Assembly: GCA_041391505.1 (NCBI GenBank)
Contig: JAWKNW010000027.1
Coordinates: 1-64,000 of the forward strand
From: Rhodothermales bacterium
GTDB taxonomy: Bacteria; Bacteroidota; Rhodothermia; Rhodothermales; JAHQVL01
Direction of reading: 5' to 3'
Length of the DNA stretch: 64,000 nucleotides
Both the position numbers and the translations under genes were made by a program. Below the pieces are notes generated by a model. It searched no databases. It was not told the DNA's origin and worked only from the letters and a program-made list of their open reading frames with translations. Positions 1-8,256 of this stretch are shown here, one piece after another (positions within the stretch are counted from its first letter, which is position 1; each line of letters starts with the position of its first letter).

Positions 1-64
1 AGATCTCGAGTATGCCGACGAAGCCACGCTCTCGCGCGCCCTCGAGGGGCGTGTCGTTTTTTGA
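1..64 (+). CDS. 3' end of an upstream gene (product unknown)
   Basis: The first 64 bases hold an open frame in phase 2 reading DLEYADEATLSRALEGRVVF followed by TGA at 62-64. It ends 48 bases before an ABC permease and has the same orientation, so it may be the last residues of a transport partner such as the substrate-binding protein or the ATPase. The fragment is too short to assign a family and the frame itself rests on only 20 codons. Confidence 0.4.
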   Translation, partial: DLEYADEATLSRALEGRVVF

Positions 65-112
65 TCGCCCTTCCGGGGCGAAGCCGCCCTCCACGATTGC
101 CCTTCGCCCGCT

Positions 113-1777
113 GTGTTTACCCGTCGTAGCGCCCTGGCGCTGTTTATCCCGGTCCTGCTCATCCTGCTCGGCTACGTCCTGTATCCGAGCCTGCGCACGT
201 TTTCGACCACGTTCCAGCACGGCAATCTGGCCGAGGTCTTTTCCTCGTGGCGGAACGCCAACGTGCGGGCGCTCATCAACTCCATCTCGATTTCGCTGTA
301 CAGCGTTCTGGGCGCCGGCGTGCTCGGCACGGCGCTGGCGTATCTGTTTTTCCGGTACGACTTCCCCATGCGGCGCACGCTGATGGCGATCGCGGCCCTG
401 CCCCTGGCCCTACCGCCGCTCGTGGGCGTGCTCGCGTTCCTTTTTCTCTACGGCGAAAGCGGCATCCTGCCGCGCGGCGTGCAGATGCTGTTCGGGCTGG
501 ATGAGGTGCCCTTTGCGTTCGAGGGACTCTGGGCCGTCTGGTTCGTCCACGTCTACACGATGTACGTGTACTTTTACCTCTTCGTCACCGCCGCCCTGCG
601 CGGCCTCGACGGCAGCCTGCTGGAGGCTTCGGCGGACCTCGGCGCGCCGGCGTCCACCACGTTCCGGCGCGTCATCCTGCCGCAGCTCCGGCCTTCGCTC
701 GTCAGCGCGTCGCTGCTCGTGTTCATGATTTCGATGGCCTCGTTCACCGCGCCGCTCCTCTTCGCCGGCACCGAGAGCTTCCTCACCACCCAGATCTACA
801 ACTACAAGACCAACGGCGACCTGAACCTGTCCGCCACGGTATCTACCGTCCTCACGTTCATCTGCCTGCTGTTCCTGGTGCTGATCGAGTGGTCCAACCG
901 CCGCAAGCACCCCGCCGGCGCCGCCAAGGGCGTCCAGGCCGCGGCTTTGCCCGTCCGCAGCGGGTGGGCGCGCACCCTGCTGCTGGCGGGGGCCGTCGCG
1001 CTCCTGCTGTTTCTGATGCTGCCCATCGCCACCGTGGCGCTGATTTCGTTCGCGGAAGAAGGGAGCTGGACCTATCAGCTGCTGCCCCAGCGCTACACGA
1101 TCGAGAACTACACCGCCCTCCTGGCCGACCCCAACGTGCTCCAGCCCATCCTCAACAGCCTGCGGATGGCGTTGCTCGCCACCGCCGGCAACGTCGTCTT
1201 CGGCGTCGCGGCCGCGCTGGTGATCGCCAAGAGCGGGCTGCCCGGGCGCGGGCTGATCCGCCTCCTCGCGGCCCTGCCGTTCGCCATTCCCGGCACCGTG
1301 ATCGCGATCAACCTGATCGTGACCTTCAACCAGGCGTCGCCGCTGTCCTTCGGGCAGATTCTCGTGGGCAGCTTCTGGATCCTCCCGCTGGCGTATTTCG
1401 TGCGGCACATCCCCTTCGTGGTCCGTTCGACCGTCGCGTCGCTCGAGAACTACGACGACCGGCTGACCGAGGCGTCGGCCGACCTCGGCGCGCGTTTCGG
1501 CACCACCTTCCGCCGCATCGTGCTGCCGGCGATCGGCCCCGGCGTGCTGGCCGGCACCCTCCTCACGTTCGTCACCGCGCTCGGCGAGTTCGTCTCCTCG
1601 ATCGTGCTCTACGTCTACTCGAACCGGCCCATCTCGGTGGAAATCCTCTCCCAGCTGCGGCTGTACGAATTCGGTTCGGCCGCCGCCTACAGCGTCTTCC
1701 TGATGGTGCTCATCGGCGCGTCGACGCTCGTCGTGCGCCGGCTGGGCGGTCAGGGTTCGGTGGGGCAGACGGTCTGA
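113..1777 (+). CDS. two-domain ABC transporter permease, Fe3+/thiamine (FbpB/ThiP-like) type
   Basis: 554-residue inner-membrane protein that is a head-to-tail fusion of two binding-protein-dependent permease domains. Each half carries its own EAA loop, the site that docks the ATPase: EASADLGAPASTTFRRVILP at about residue 170 and EASADLGARFGTTFRRIVLP at about 460. About twelve hydrophobic segments are visible. Fused permeases of this size and motif belong to the iron(III), thiamine or related 2-component uptake systems; the sequence does not fix the substrate. The start is a GTG at 113, directly followed by FTRRSALALFIPVLL, a good first membrane segment. The binding protein and ATPase are not in the window and may lie upstream. 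Confidence 0.88.
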   Translation: MFTRRSALALFIPVLLILLGYVLYPSLRTFSTTFQHGNLAEVFSSWRNANVRALINSISISLYSVLGAGVLGTALAYLFFRYDFPMRRTLMAIAALPLALPPLVGVLAFLFLYGESGILPRGVQMLFGLDEVPFAFEGLWAVWFVHVYTMYVYFYLFVTAALRGLDGSLLEASADLGAPASTTFRRVILPQLRPSLVSASLLVFMISMASFTAPLLFAGTESFLTTQIYNYKTNGDLNLSATVSTVLTFICLLFLVLIEWSNRRKHPAGAAKGVQAAALPVRSGWARTLLLAGAVALLLFLMLPIATVALISFAEEGSWTYQLLPQRYTIENYTALLADPNVLQPILNSLRMALLATAGNVVFGVAAALVIAKSGLPGRGLIRLLAALPFAIPGTVIAINLIVTFNQASPLSFGQILVGSFWILPLAYFVRHIPFVVRSTVASLENYDDRLTEASADLGARFGTTFRRIVLPAIGPGVLAGTLLTFVTALGEFVSSIVLYVYSNRPISVEILSQLRLYEFGSAAAYSVFLMVLIGASTLVVRRLGGQGSVGQTV

Positions 1778-1781
1778 CCGC

Positions 1782-2168
1782 TCAGAGCCGGTCGATCACC
1801 GTCTTGAGCCGGCGCTGCACTTCCTCAGCGACGGTTTGCAGCGCGGGATTGGCGATGGCCTGCATCGACGCGATGGGATCGACGGCCGAGACGTCCGTCT
1901 GCCCCGGCGTCGTTTCCTGCACGATCACGTTGCACGGCAGCATCAACCCGATATGCGGCTCCGCCAGCAGCGCCTGGTGCGCGAACGGCGGGTTGCAGGC
2001 GCCAAGGATACGGTAGGGCCGGAAGTCGACGTCGAGTTTTTTCTTGAGGGTGGCCTGGATATCGATATCCGTCAGCACGCCGAAACCTTCTTTCTTCAGC
2101 TCGGCGGTGACATGCTCCACGGCGTCTGCCAGGGGCATCGCGAGGGTTTTCGAGAAATAGTAGGACAT
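1782..2168 (-). CDS. DUF302 family protein
   Basis: 128-residue cytoplasmic protein matching the DUF302 pattern: an N-terminal amphipathic region (AVEHVTAELKKEGFGVLTDID), the motif RPYRILGACNPPFAHQAL, and the end segment GLMLPCNVIVQE. The function of the family is unknown; members often sit near metal or redox genes. It ends four bases from the convergent ABC permease gene. The start ATG at 2168 gives the usual family length. Confidence 0.85.
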   Translation of the reverse strand: MSYYFSKTLAMPLADAVEHVTAELKKEGFGVLTDIDIQATLKKKLDVDFRPYRILGACNPPFAHQALLAEPHIGLMLPCNVIVQETTPGQTDVSAVDPIASMQAIANPALQTVAEEVQRRLKTVIDRL

Positions 2169-2313
2169 GGCTTTATCGTTTCAGGCGCTCATGGGAGCGG
2201 CATGGTAAACAGGGTTGAGCGGGCGCCGGCATGCGGCGCCCTCCTTTCTGAAACCAGCCGGCACGCCTCATGTTCAACGCACACCAATCATTGAACGTCC
2301 CGGAACGATCGTT

Positions 2314-2565
2314 ATGGAAAAGCCGACCCTATCTCCCGTCGAGCAGCCCAATCCCGCGGAGCCGCGCTGCCGGTGCGGCTACACCAAGGGCGATTTCTGG
2401 GTGTCCGCCAAAGCGCGTTATTCCGCCTGGGGATTCATCATGGGCGTCTTCATGGGCATCAGCGGCACCCTGCCCAAAAGCATCCAGTTCCAGTGCCGGA
2501 AGTGCGGACAGGTCATCGAGGAACGCACGGATCAGAAGAGCATCCTGGAATTCAGGGAGCATTGA
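2314..2565 (+). CDS. small zinc-ribbon-like protein
   Basis: 83-residue soluble protein with two paired-cysteine knuckles, CRCGY near residue 20 and CRKCGQVIEE near residue 63, which together could bind one zinc ion. Between them is a short hydrophobic stretch (GFIMGVFMGISG). The ATG at 2314 is preferred over upstream in-frame starts because the residues before it are low complexity and non-conserved in type. It is convergent with the kinase gene, with only seven bases between stops. No specific family is recognised; the zinc-ribbon reading is from the cysteine spacing only. Confidence 0.6.
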   Translation: MEKPTLSPVEQPNPAEPRCRCGYTKGDFWVSAKARYSAWGFIMGVFMGISGTLPKSIQFQCRKCGQVIEERTDQKSILEFREH

Positions 2566-2572
2566 ACCCCGA

Positions 2573-4444
2573 TTACCAGCCCACGCGTTTCTTGTTTTGC
2601 GTCACGCCGTTGAGGGCGTGTTCCACCCAGTACGCCTCCAGCCCCAGCCCCACGGTGTCCGCGGCGGCCGACTGCGGCAGGAAGCCGTATTCCGTCAGCA
2701 CAAAACCCTCCCCGGTTTTCAGGTCCGTCCATGCCTGATCCCGCCAGGCGAGCATATGCGGGATGCTGCCGCCGGCCTGATCCACCAGAAACACGTAGGC
2801 CGCATCGGGCGCCTCCACATCGTTCGGATCGAGCACGGCCACCTGCTTGTTCTTCAGCAGCGAACGGAGCTGACGTTCGAAAGCGCGGGGCGTCGCCTGC
2901 TCCTTGAGCGTCCAGATCGACGAAGGCAGCACGGCAAACCGCGTGGGGGCCGCCGGCGCTTCGACCGCCGCGACGCCGGGATTGACCGGCTCCGGCTCCA
3001 GGGGATTGATCTGCACGGGCCGGCTCTGCTCGATGAGTTCGCGCCGACGCGCGGCGGAGGACGAGACATTTTTCGTGTCCGGCTTGCCGGCGACGGCCGG
3101 AGCGGGCGTCGTTGCCGGCTCGGGTTCGGCCGGCGTGTCGTCGACGAAGCCCGGACCCGCAGATAACTCCTGCGGCGGCAACGGGGTATACGCGGCCTCG
3201 GGACGCACCGGCGACACATAGACGCCCCAGGTGTCGACCTCGTCGGCGGCCTTCATCCCCGGGGCGATGACGGCGCCCCAGAGCGCGGTGAACGAGAGAC
3301 AGAGGAGGAGGACGACGGCGATAGAGCGATAGCCGAAAGCGAACCGGCTGGCGACCGGCTCGTCCACGACCGTGACGTGCTCCGGAGCGGGCAGCGGTTC
3401 GGGTAGCATTTCCGTCCGCTGCTGAAACGTGTGCCACGTCCGCGTCATGCCATCGTGCAGCGACGTGCGCACCTTTCCGCCGCTGAGCTGGATGGCGCGG
3501 GCCAGATTGGCCACGGCGAGCGTGAAATGCCGCGCCGCTTCGCGATGCGGGGGCGAGACGAGCGTATCGGCCGGCTGGCTCCACACCGTCATCGCCGTCT
3601 CCTCGCGGAGGCGGGACGGTTCCGCGGAGACAAACGGGCGTAGCGCCTCGGCCATCTCCTGCCCGCTCTTGTACCGGCGCGCCGGCTTTTTTTCGAGGCA
3701 GCGGTAGACGACCGCCCTCAGCCACGACGGCGTGTCGGGACGCCGGCGCATGAGCGATGGCGGCGCTTCGTTGATCACTTTCTGGATCAGGGCCAGCGCG
3801 TTTTCATCCGCAAAGGGGAGCTCGCCCGTGAGGCATTCGTAGAGGATGATGCCGAGGCTGTAGAGGTCGCTCCGCGCGTCGATCGGCTGGCCGCGCGCCT
3901 GTTCCGGACTCATATACGCCGGCGTGCCGATCATCCCCCGGGTGATTTGCGTGGAGGATTCTTCCAATCGGGCGATGCCGAAATCCGTGATCACGGCCGC
4001 GCCGGCGCGGTTGATGATGACATTAGCGCTCTTGAGGTCGCGGTGCAGCACGCCGCGCTTGTTCACATAGGCCAGCGCATCCGCCATCTGCCATCCCCAG
4101 CGCACGATGTCCTCGATAGGCAGGACGCCCCCATCCCGAATGATCTCCGCGAGCGTCTTGCCCTCGACGCACTCCATGGCAATAAACGGCACCCCATGCT
4201 CGATGCCGGCATCGTACACGGAGACGACATGCGGATGCTTCAGCGTTCCAAGCGCCTTGGCCTCCCGCATGAAGCGTTCTACAAAAATCTGATCCCTCGT
4301 AAACTCTTCCTTCGGTACTTTCAGTGCGACGGGGCGGTCAAGAATCTCATGATGGGCCCTGTAGACCGTACCCATGCCGCCGGTACCCAGTGTCGAAGAA
4401 ATGGTGTACCGCGAGAACGAGGGCTTTTCGTTGGTCTCTAGCAT
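2573..4444 (-). CDS. transmembrane serine/threonine protein kinase (PknB-like, no PASTA)
   Basis: 623 residues. The N-terminal kinase domain (about 13-280) is complete: glycine loop LGTGGMGTVYRA at 19-30, ATP-anchoring Lys42 in VALK, catalytic HRDLKSANV with Asp136, DFG at 154-156, and GTPAYMSPEQARG in the activation/substrate loop. A juxtamembrane linker is followed by one hydrophobic helix near 375-395 (SIAVVLLLCLSFTALWGAV) and a Pro/Ala-rich, then more ordered, extracytoplasmic C-terminal part of about 220 residues without PASTA repeats. It is therefore likely a sensor kinase with a lineage-specific outer domain. The start at 4444 (MLETNEKPSF) places the domain 12 residues in; an upstream in-frame ATG at 4507 would add 21 unlikely residues. 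Confidence 0.9.
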   Translation of the reverse strand: MLETNEKPSFSRYTISSTLGTGGMGTVYRAHHEILDRPVALKVPKEEFTRDQIFVERFMREAKALGTLKHPHVVSVYDAGIEHGVPFIAMECVEGKTLAEIIRDGGVLPIEDIVRWGWQMADALAYVNKRGVLHRDLKSANVIINRAGAAVITDFGIARLEESSTQITRGMIGTPAYMSPEQARGQPIDARSDLYSLGIILYECLTGELPFADENALALIQKVINEAPPSLMRRRPDTPSWLRAVVYRCLEKKPARRYKSGQEMAEALRPFVSAEPSRLREETAMTVWSQPADTLVSPPHREAARHFTLAVANLARAIQLSGGKVRTSLHDGMTRTWHTFQQRTEMLPEPLPAPEHVTVVDEPVASRFAFGYRSIAVVLLLCLSFTALWGAVIAPGMKAADEVDTWGVYVSPVRPEAAYTPLPPQELSAGPGFVDDTPAEPEPATTPAPAVAGKPDTKNVSSSAARRRELIEQSRPVQINPLEPEPVNPGVAAVEAPAAPTRFAVLPSSIWTLKEQATPRAFERQLRSLLKNKQVAVLDPNDVEAPDAAYVFLVDQAGGSIPHMLAWRDQAWTDLKTGEGFVLTEYGFLPQSAAADTVGLGLEAYWVEHALNGVTQNKKRVGW

Positions 4445-4665
4445 TACCGTCACAGGTGCAAGGAGCCGTCGTAGAGCCAGTGCGTTCCTACATGCGGGGG
4501 GTAACATGCCGGTGCGCCACGATGCGCCAGAGCATGACGCCGGCTATCGCGAAATGCCTCTTTGTTCAACATCGTTACGTTCCGGTTAGGCTGACAGAAT
4601 CGTGACCACGAAATATGCATTATTCCGACATGCTTTTTGACGCACGTGACGCCGAATCGCGGCGC

Positions 4666-5172
4666 ATGACGAACCTCCGGATCGCCCTGAACCGGCTCAC
4701 GCTGGGCGCTTTCCTCGCGGTGCTGGGCGTTTTCGGCCTGCAGCCGCTGCCGGCGTGGGCCCAGGACAACCCGTTCGGCGTCGGCATCATCCTCGGCGCG
4801 CCCACCGGCATCAGCGCCAAATACTGGGTTCGCGACACCCGGGCCATCGACATGGCGGCCGCCTGGTCGCTGGAAAACGACGGCAGCATCCAGCTCATCG
4901 CCGACTACGTCTGGCACACCACGCGTTTCGAGGGGCTGGAGACCAATCGATCCTACGCCTATTACGGCATCGGGGGCCGCCTTTCCGCCGGCGAACGCGC
5001 CGTCATCGGGGTCCGCGGGCCTTTCGGCGCCACCTATCTCTTCGACGAACCGTTCGACGTGTTCATCGAAGTCGTGCCCGTTTTTGACCTGGCGCCCTAT
5101 ACCCGGCTCACGCTGCAACTCGGGATCGGCGGACGGTACTACTTCACGCCAAGACGCCGACGCCACTATTGA
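4666..5172 (+). CDS. small outer-membrane beta-barrel-type protein (hypothetical)
   Basis: 168 residues from the ATG at 4666 (MTNLRIALNRLTLG), which gives a good signal peptide ending LPAWAQD. The mature part is made of alternating hydrophobic strands (FGVGIILGAPTGISAKYWV, YAYYGIGGRLSAGERAVIGVRGPFGATYLF, LTLQLGIGGRYYF) typical of small 8-stranded barrels. It ends with an aromatic strand plus a basic tail. An upstream ATG at 4615 is in frame but would bury the signal peptide. No function can be assigned. Confidence 0.7.
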   Translation: MTNLRIALNRLTLGAFLAVLGVFGLQPLPAWAQDNPFGVGIILGAPTGISAKYWVRDTRAIDMAAAWSLENDGSIQLIADYVWHTTRFEGLETNRSYAYYGIGGRLSAGERAVIGVRGPFGATYLFDEPFDVFIEVVPVFDLAPYTRLTLQLGIGGRYYFTPRRRRHY

Positions 5173-5440
5173 CGGGCCGGATGCGGAAAGCTGGTTTCTG
5201 CCACAAGACGTGCTGGCAGGGTCCATCGGTTGTCGTCAAGGAACATACGGCGCGCCGGGTAGGCGATCAAGGCATGCCCGGTGGGCCGGCGCGTTAAAGC
5301 AAGGTGAACAATAGGGGGCGGCCTCTACGGGCGGGAACAGCGCCCGAAGATGTCGGTGGGAACGGTTCCCTCGGGCATCCCTCCCTACCGTGCCGGATGC
5401 CGGGGCGACCGCTACCACCTACGTTTGCCGACAAGCACCC

Positions 5441-6613
5441 ATGAAGATTGCCGTCATCGGCGCCGGCGCGATCGGCTCGGCCATCGCTTCCGACCTGAGC
5501 ACGCGTGACGATGTGGCTCAGATCAAGATCTGCGATTCCCACGCACGCCTTCTCCAGGAACTGCACGCCCGCATCGACAGCCCGAAGCTGCGCTCCTACC
5601 AGAGCGACGCGCGCGATCCCCGCATTCTCTCCTCGGTCCTGATGGGGTGCGACGTCGCCATCGGCTGCGTGCCGGCCCGTCTCAACCCGCAGATCTCGCG
5701 CCTCTGCCTCGACCTCGGCGTCCATTTCTGCGACCTCGGCGGCGACGACGACACCCTGCGCGCCGCCCTCGCCCTCAACGCCGAGGCCCAGAGCAAATCG
5801 GTGTGGGTGGTCCCCAACTGCGGGCTCTCGCCCGGCCTCGTCAATATCCTCAGCCGTACCGGCATCGCGTATTTCGACACGGTCAAGGCCGTGCATATCC
5901 GCGTGGGCGACGTCCCCCTCCACCCCGAGCCGCCGTTCAACTTCCGGCTCTCGTGGTCCGCCGAAAAAATCCTCGACGACTACACCATCCCGGTTCAGAT
6001 CATCGAGAACGGCGAGGTCAAAACCATCGCGCCGCTGAGCAACGACGAGGAGATCCATTTCCCCGAACCGTTCCAGACGATGGAGGCCTTCAGCACCACG
6101 GGCGGGTATGCGTCGCTGGTCGACGACTTCTCGGGGCAGATCCAGACCCTGGATCACAAGACGATCCGCTGGCCCGGCCATGCCAACCAGATGCGGTTCA
6201 TCATCGGGCTGGGTTTCGCGCAGCGGCAGAAGATCGATGCCCGCACGCACCTCACGTTTCGGGACGTGCTCGTCCGCCGGCTCCGCAGCCGCCTCGGCGG
6301 CGACTACCAGGATGCCGTGCTGATGCGGGTGATGATCTGCGGTCACAAGGACGGCCGCGACCAGACCCTCGTGTATGAGATGGTGGATTTTTACGACGAG
6401 GAAACCGGCCTGTCCGCCATCCAGCGCTGCACGAGCATCCCCACGGCGACCATCGCCTGCCTGCTCGCCAGCCGCCAGATGGCCGGCGGCGGCGCCGCGC
6501 CGGCCGAACTCGCCGTGCCGGCGCATGCGTTCCTGAAAGCCCTCGCGGACCGGGGTCTCAAGATCACCACCCGCTGGCTCGAAGGCCACGTCAACGTCGC
6601 GACCCTCGCCTGA
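5441..6613 (+). CDS. saccharopine dehydrogenase family oxidoreductase
   Basis: 390 residues from ATG 5441 (MKIAVIGAGAIGSAIASDL). The N-terminal Rossmann fold shows the dinucleotide motif GAGAIGS and a hydrophobic strand after it; PNCGLSPGLVNIL and a central GDVPLHPEPPFNFRLSWS segment match the Sacchrp_dh NADP and C-terminal domains as seen in lysine 6-dehydrogenase-like proteins. Probable role is NAD(P)-dependent oxidation of an amino acid or of saccharopine-like adducts; the exact substrate cannot be told from sequence. It is preceded by 268 non-coding bases and is convergent with the SDR gene. Confidence 0.82.
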   Translation: MKIAVIGAGAIGSAIASDLSTRDDVAQIKICDSHARLLQELHARIDSPKLRSYQSDARDPRILSSVLMGCDVAIGCVPARLNPQISRLCLDLGVHFCDLGGDDDTLRAALALNAEAQSKSVWVVPNCGLSPGLVNILSRTGIAYFDTVKAVHIRVGDVPLHPEPPFNFRLSWSAEKILDDYTIPVQIIENGEVKTIAPLSNDEEIHFPEPFQTMEAFSTTGGYASLVDDFSGQIQTLDHKTIRWPGHANQMRFIIGLGFAQRQKIDARTHLTFRDVLVRRLRSRLGGDYQDAVLMRVMICGHKDGRDQTLVYEMVDFYDEETGLSAIQRCTSIPTATIACLLASRQMAGGGAAPAELAVPAHAFLKALADRGLKITTRWLEGHVNVATLA

Positions 6614-6687
6614 CGCACCGCCGACTTCCGTGGCGCGGCGCCGTCGCGGCATGGCCGCGCCCGCTCGGCCCATCGACGATTTCCGTC

Positions 6688-7362
6688 CTACGCGTCCCCG
6701 TACGCCCGCAGCACGCTCCCGCTCATGGCGGCGGCTTCCGGGCGCAGGAGGTCGAGGCACAACCCGGCCAGCTGTTCGGCGCGTACGCCGGCCCCGCCGG
6801 CGCCGTCGTACAGGATCATCGAGGGGGCGAGGGCAAACGCGTGGATGCCGTCGGGCCGGTGCTCCGCCGCGATGGCCTCGATCAGCCGCACCACGCCGGC
6901 CTTCGACGCCGAGTAGGCGGCCTGTTCGGCGACGCCGCGATCCGCCCCCTGCGCCGACGCGATGCCCACGATGCGGCCGCCGGCGCCGCGCATATGGCGC
7001 ACCGCCTCGCGCATGCAGAGGAACGCCGTCGTGAGATTCGCCTCGATCTGCCCGTTCCACTGGGCCAGCGAGGTTTCGGTAAGCGGCCGGCCATCCCAGG
7101 AGCCGACGGTATGGATCAGCGCATCGATCCGCCCATAGGCTGCCACGATCTCGGCGAATACGTCGACCACGCCCGCCTCGCGGCTGACGTCGGCCTGATG
7201 AAAGCCGCCCGCGGCGCCCGCGGGCAAGGCGCCGGCACGACCCGGCCGTTCGACCGCCGCGAGCGTGGCGCCGGCGTCCGACAGCGCATGGAGCATGTAG
7301 CCGGCGAGGCGTCCGCCGGCGCCGGTGACGACGACGACGCGTTGGGAGAGGAAGGTATCCAC
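6688..7362 (-). CDS. short-chain dehydrogenase/reductase (SDR)
   Basis: 224 residues read from a GTG at 7362 (VDTFLSQRVVVVTGAGGRLAG). It shows the classical SDR layout: coenzyme motif TGAGGRLAG near the N terminus, DALIHTVGSWDG in place of NNAG, and catalytic Tyr150/Lys154 in YSASK. Substrate unknown. The frame stays open far upstream but those residues are low quality and overlap the next gene. It probably forms a two-gene unit with the NTF2-like gene 50 bases upstream. Confidence 0.82.
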   Translation of the reverse strand: MDTFLSQRVVVVTGAGGRLAGYMLHALSDAGATLAAVERPGRAGALPAGAAGGFHQADVSREAGVVDVFAEIVAAYGRIDALIHTVGSWDGRPLTETSLAQWNGQIEANLTTAFLCMREAVRHMRGAGGRIVGIASAQGADRGVAEQAAYSASKAGVVRLIEAIAAEHRPDGIHAFALAPSMILYDGAGGAGVRAEQLAGLCLDLLRPEAAAMSGSVLRAYGDA

Positions 7363-7412
7363 GGGAGCAGGAGAAGCGGTTGGGAGGGACAAAGGGGCGG
7401 AACGAAGCCGTG

Positions 7413-7919
7413 TCAGCCGGCCGATGTGTGGTCGCTCACGATGCGCCAGCCCTCCGGGAATTTTCGGAACATCAGCGTAAAGAGCCCCCGTGCATCGCCG
7501 ACGGAAGCGTCCCGGGTGAGATGGAAACGACCGAAGACCGTGGCCCACTCGGGGGACAACACGCGCACGTCCTCCAGGGTGAAGGCCAGCGTGCCCATGG
7601 TCTGCCGATCGGGGTAGCTGCGGCGGTAGCGATCGAGGGTCTGTTGCCACCCCTGCTGCACGGCGCCGCCGGATGCAAAGCGGAGCGAATCGCTCTTCCA
7701 GTATCCGTCCATGAACCGGGGAATATCGCCGGCATTCCAGGCGGTCACCTGTTCGTCGAGCACGCGCAGGATGGCGGCGCGATCGGCCGCCGGATCGGCG
7801 GCGGCGCCGCGGCCGGAGGCGCAGCCCGCGCCGGCGTAACAGGTCATCGCCAGAAGCGGAACGAGCGAGAGAAAGCGGATGGGCCGGCGCGTACGCACAG
7901 CCGGAAAAATCGTTTTCAT
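7413..7919 (-). CDS. NTF2-like / SnoaL-like (DUF4440-type) lipoprotein
   Basis: 168 residues starting MKTIFPAVRTRRPIRFLSL, with a signal sequence ending in a lipobox-like AGAGC, so it is probably lipid-anchored. The mature domain has the cone-shaped NTF2/SnoaL pattern: AAILRVLDEQVTAWNAGDIPRFMDGYW followed by a beta-rich half (WATVFGRFHLTRD, GLFTLMFRKFPEGWRIVSDHTS). Such proteins are small-ligand-binding or enzymatic; the function here is unknown. The start at 7919 is chosen for the signal peptide. Confidence 0.78.
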   Translation of the reverse strand: MKTIFPAVRTRRPIRFLSLVPLLAMTCYAGAGCASGRGAAADPAADRAAILRVLDEQVTAWNAGDIPRFMDGYWKSDSLRFASGGAVQQGWQQTLDRYRRSYPDRQTMGTLAFTLEDVRVLSPEWATVFGRFHLTRDASVGDARGLFTLMFRKFPEGWRIVSDHTSAG

Positions 7920-8256
7920 AGAAGAGAGGGTATGAAAAAAGGGATGCAGAACAAAAAATGGAGAGCCTTGTAATACTTCCCCTGACGCAAAAATGGAGTA
8001 CGGAAGCAACGCAGCGGCCGCTTTGACGTCGGCGTTTATGCACGGCTTCCCTGGCGTCGATCCCCTCTGTATATCCAGCGAAGATCGCCTATACGTACTT
8101 CTTGATACCACAATGTAGAAAAACTGTCGGCCATTCACAGGAGTCTCATCCTGCCGGCGGTTGTGTGTAGATATGTAAGTACAAAAGAGGTACGTGATCA
8201 CCGTGCGATCCAGGAGCGCCCTTACCGTCTCGTCCCAACGTGCCGGATCCCATGGG
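7920..8256. other. divergent intergenic region upstream of sprA
   Basis: About 337 bases between two divergent genes, AT-richer than its surroundings around 8080-8200. It should hold promoters for both directions. No confident -35/-10 pair was picked. An imperfect 11-base inverted pair is present (acgtacttctt near 8092 and aagaggtacgt near 8185). No gene is visible. Confidence 0.5.

Noticed and set aside
5251..5293. Weak inverted repeat cgcgccgg / ccggcgcg after the small outer-membrane gene
   Set aside because: Only eight-base arms with a 27-base loop and no T-run; not strong enough to call a terminator.
6688..8043. 451-residue version of the SDR gene starting at 8043
   Set aside because: The N-terminal 227 residues overlap the NTF2-like lipoprotein gene in another frame and have no domain; the SDR fold begins at 7362.
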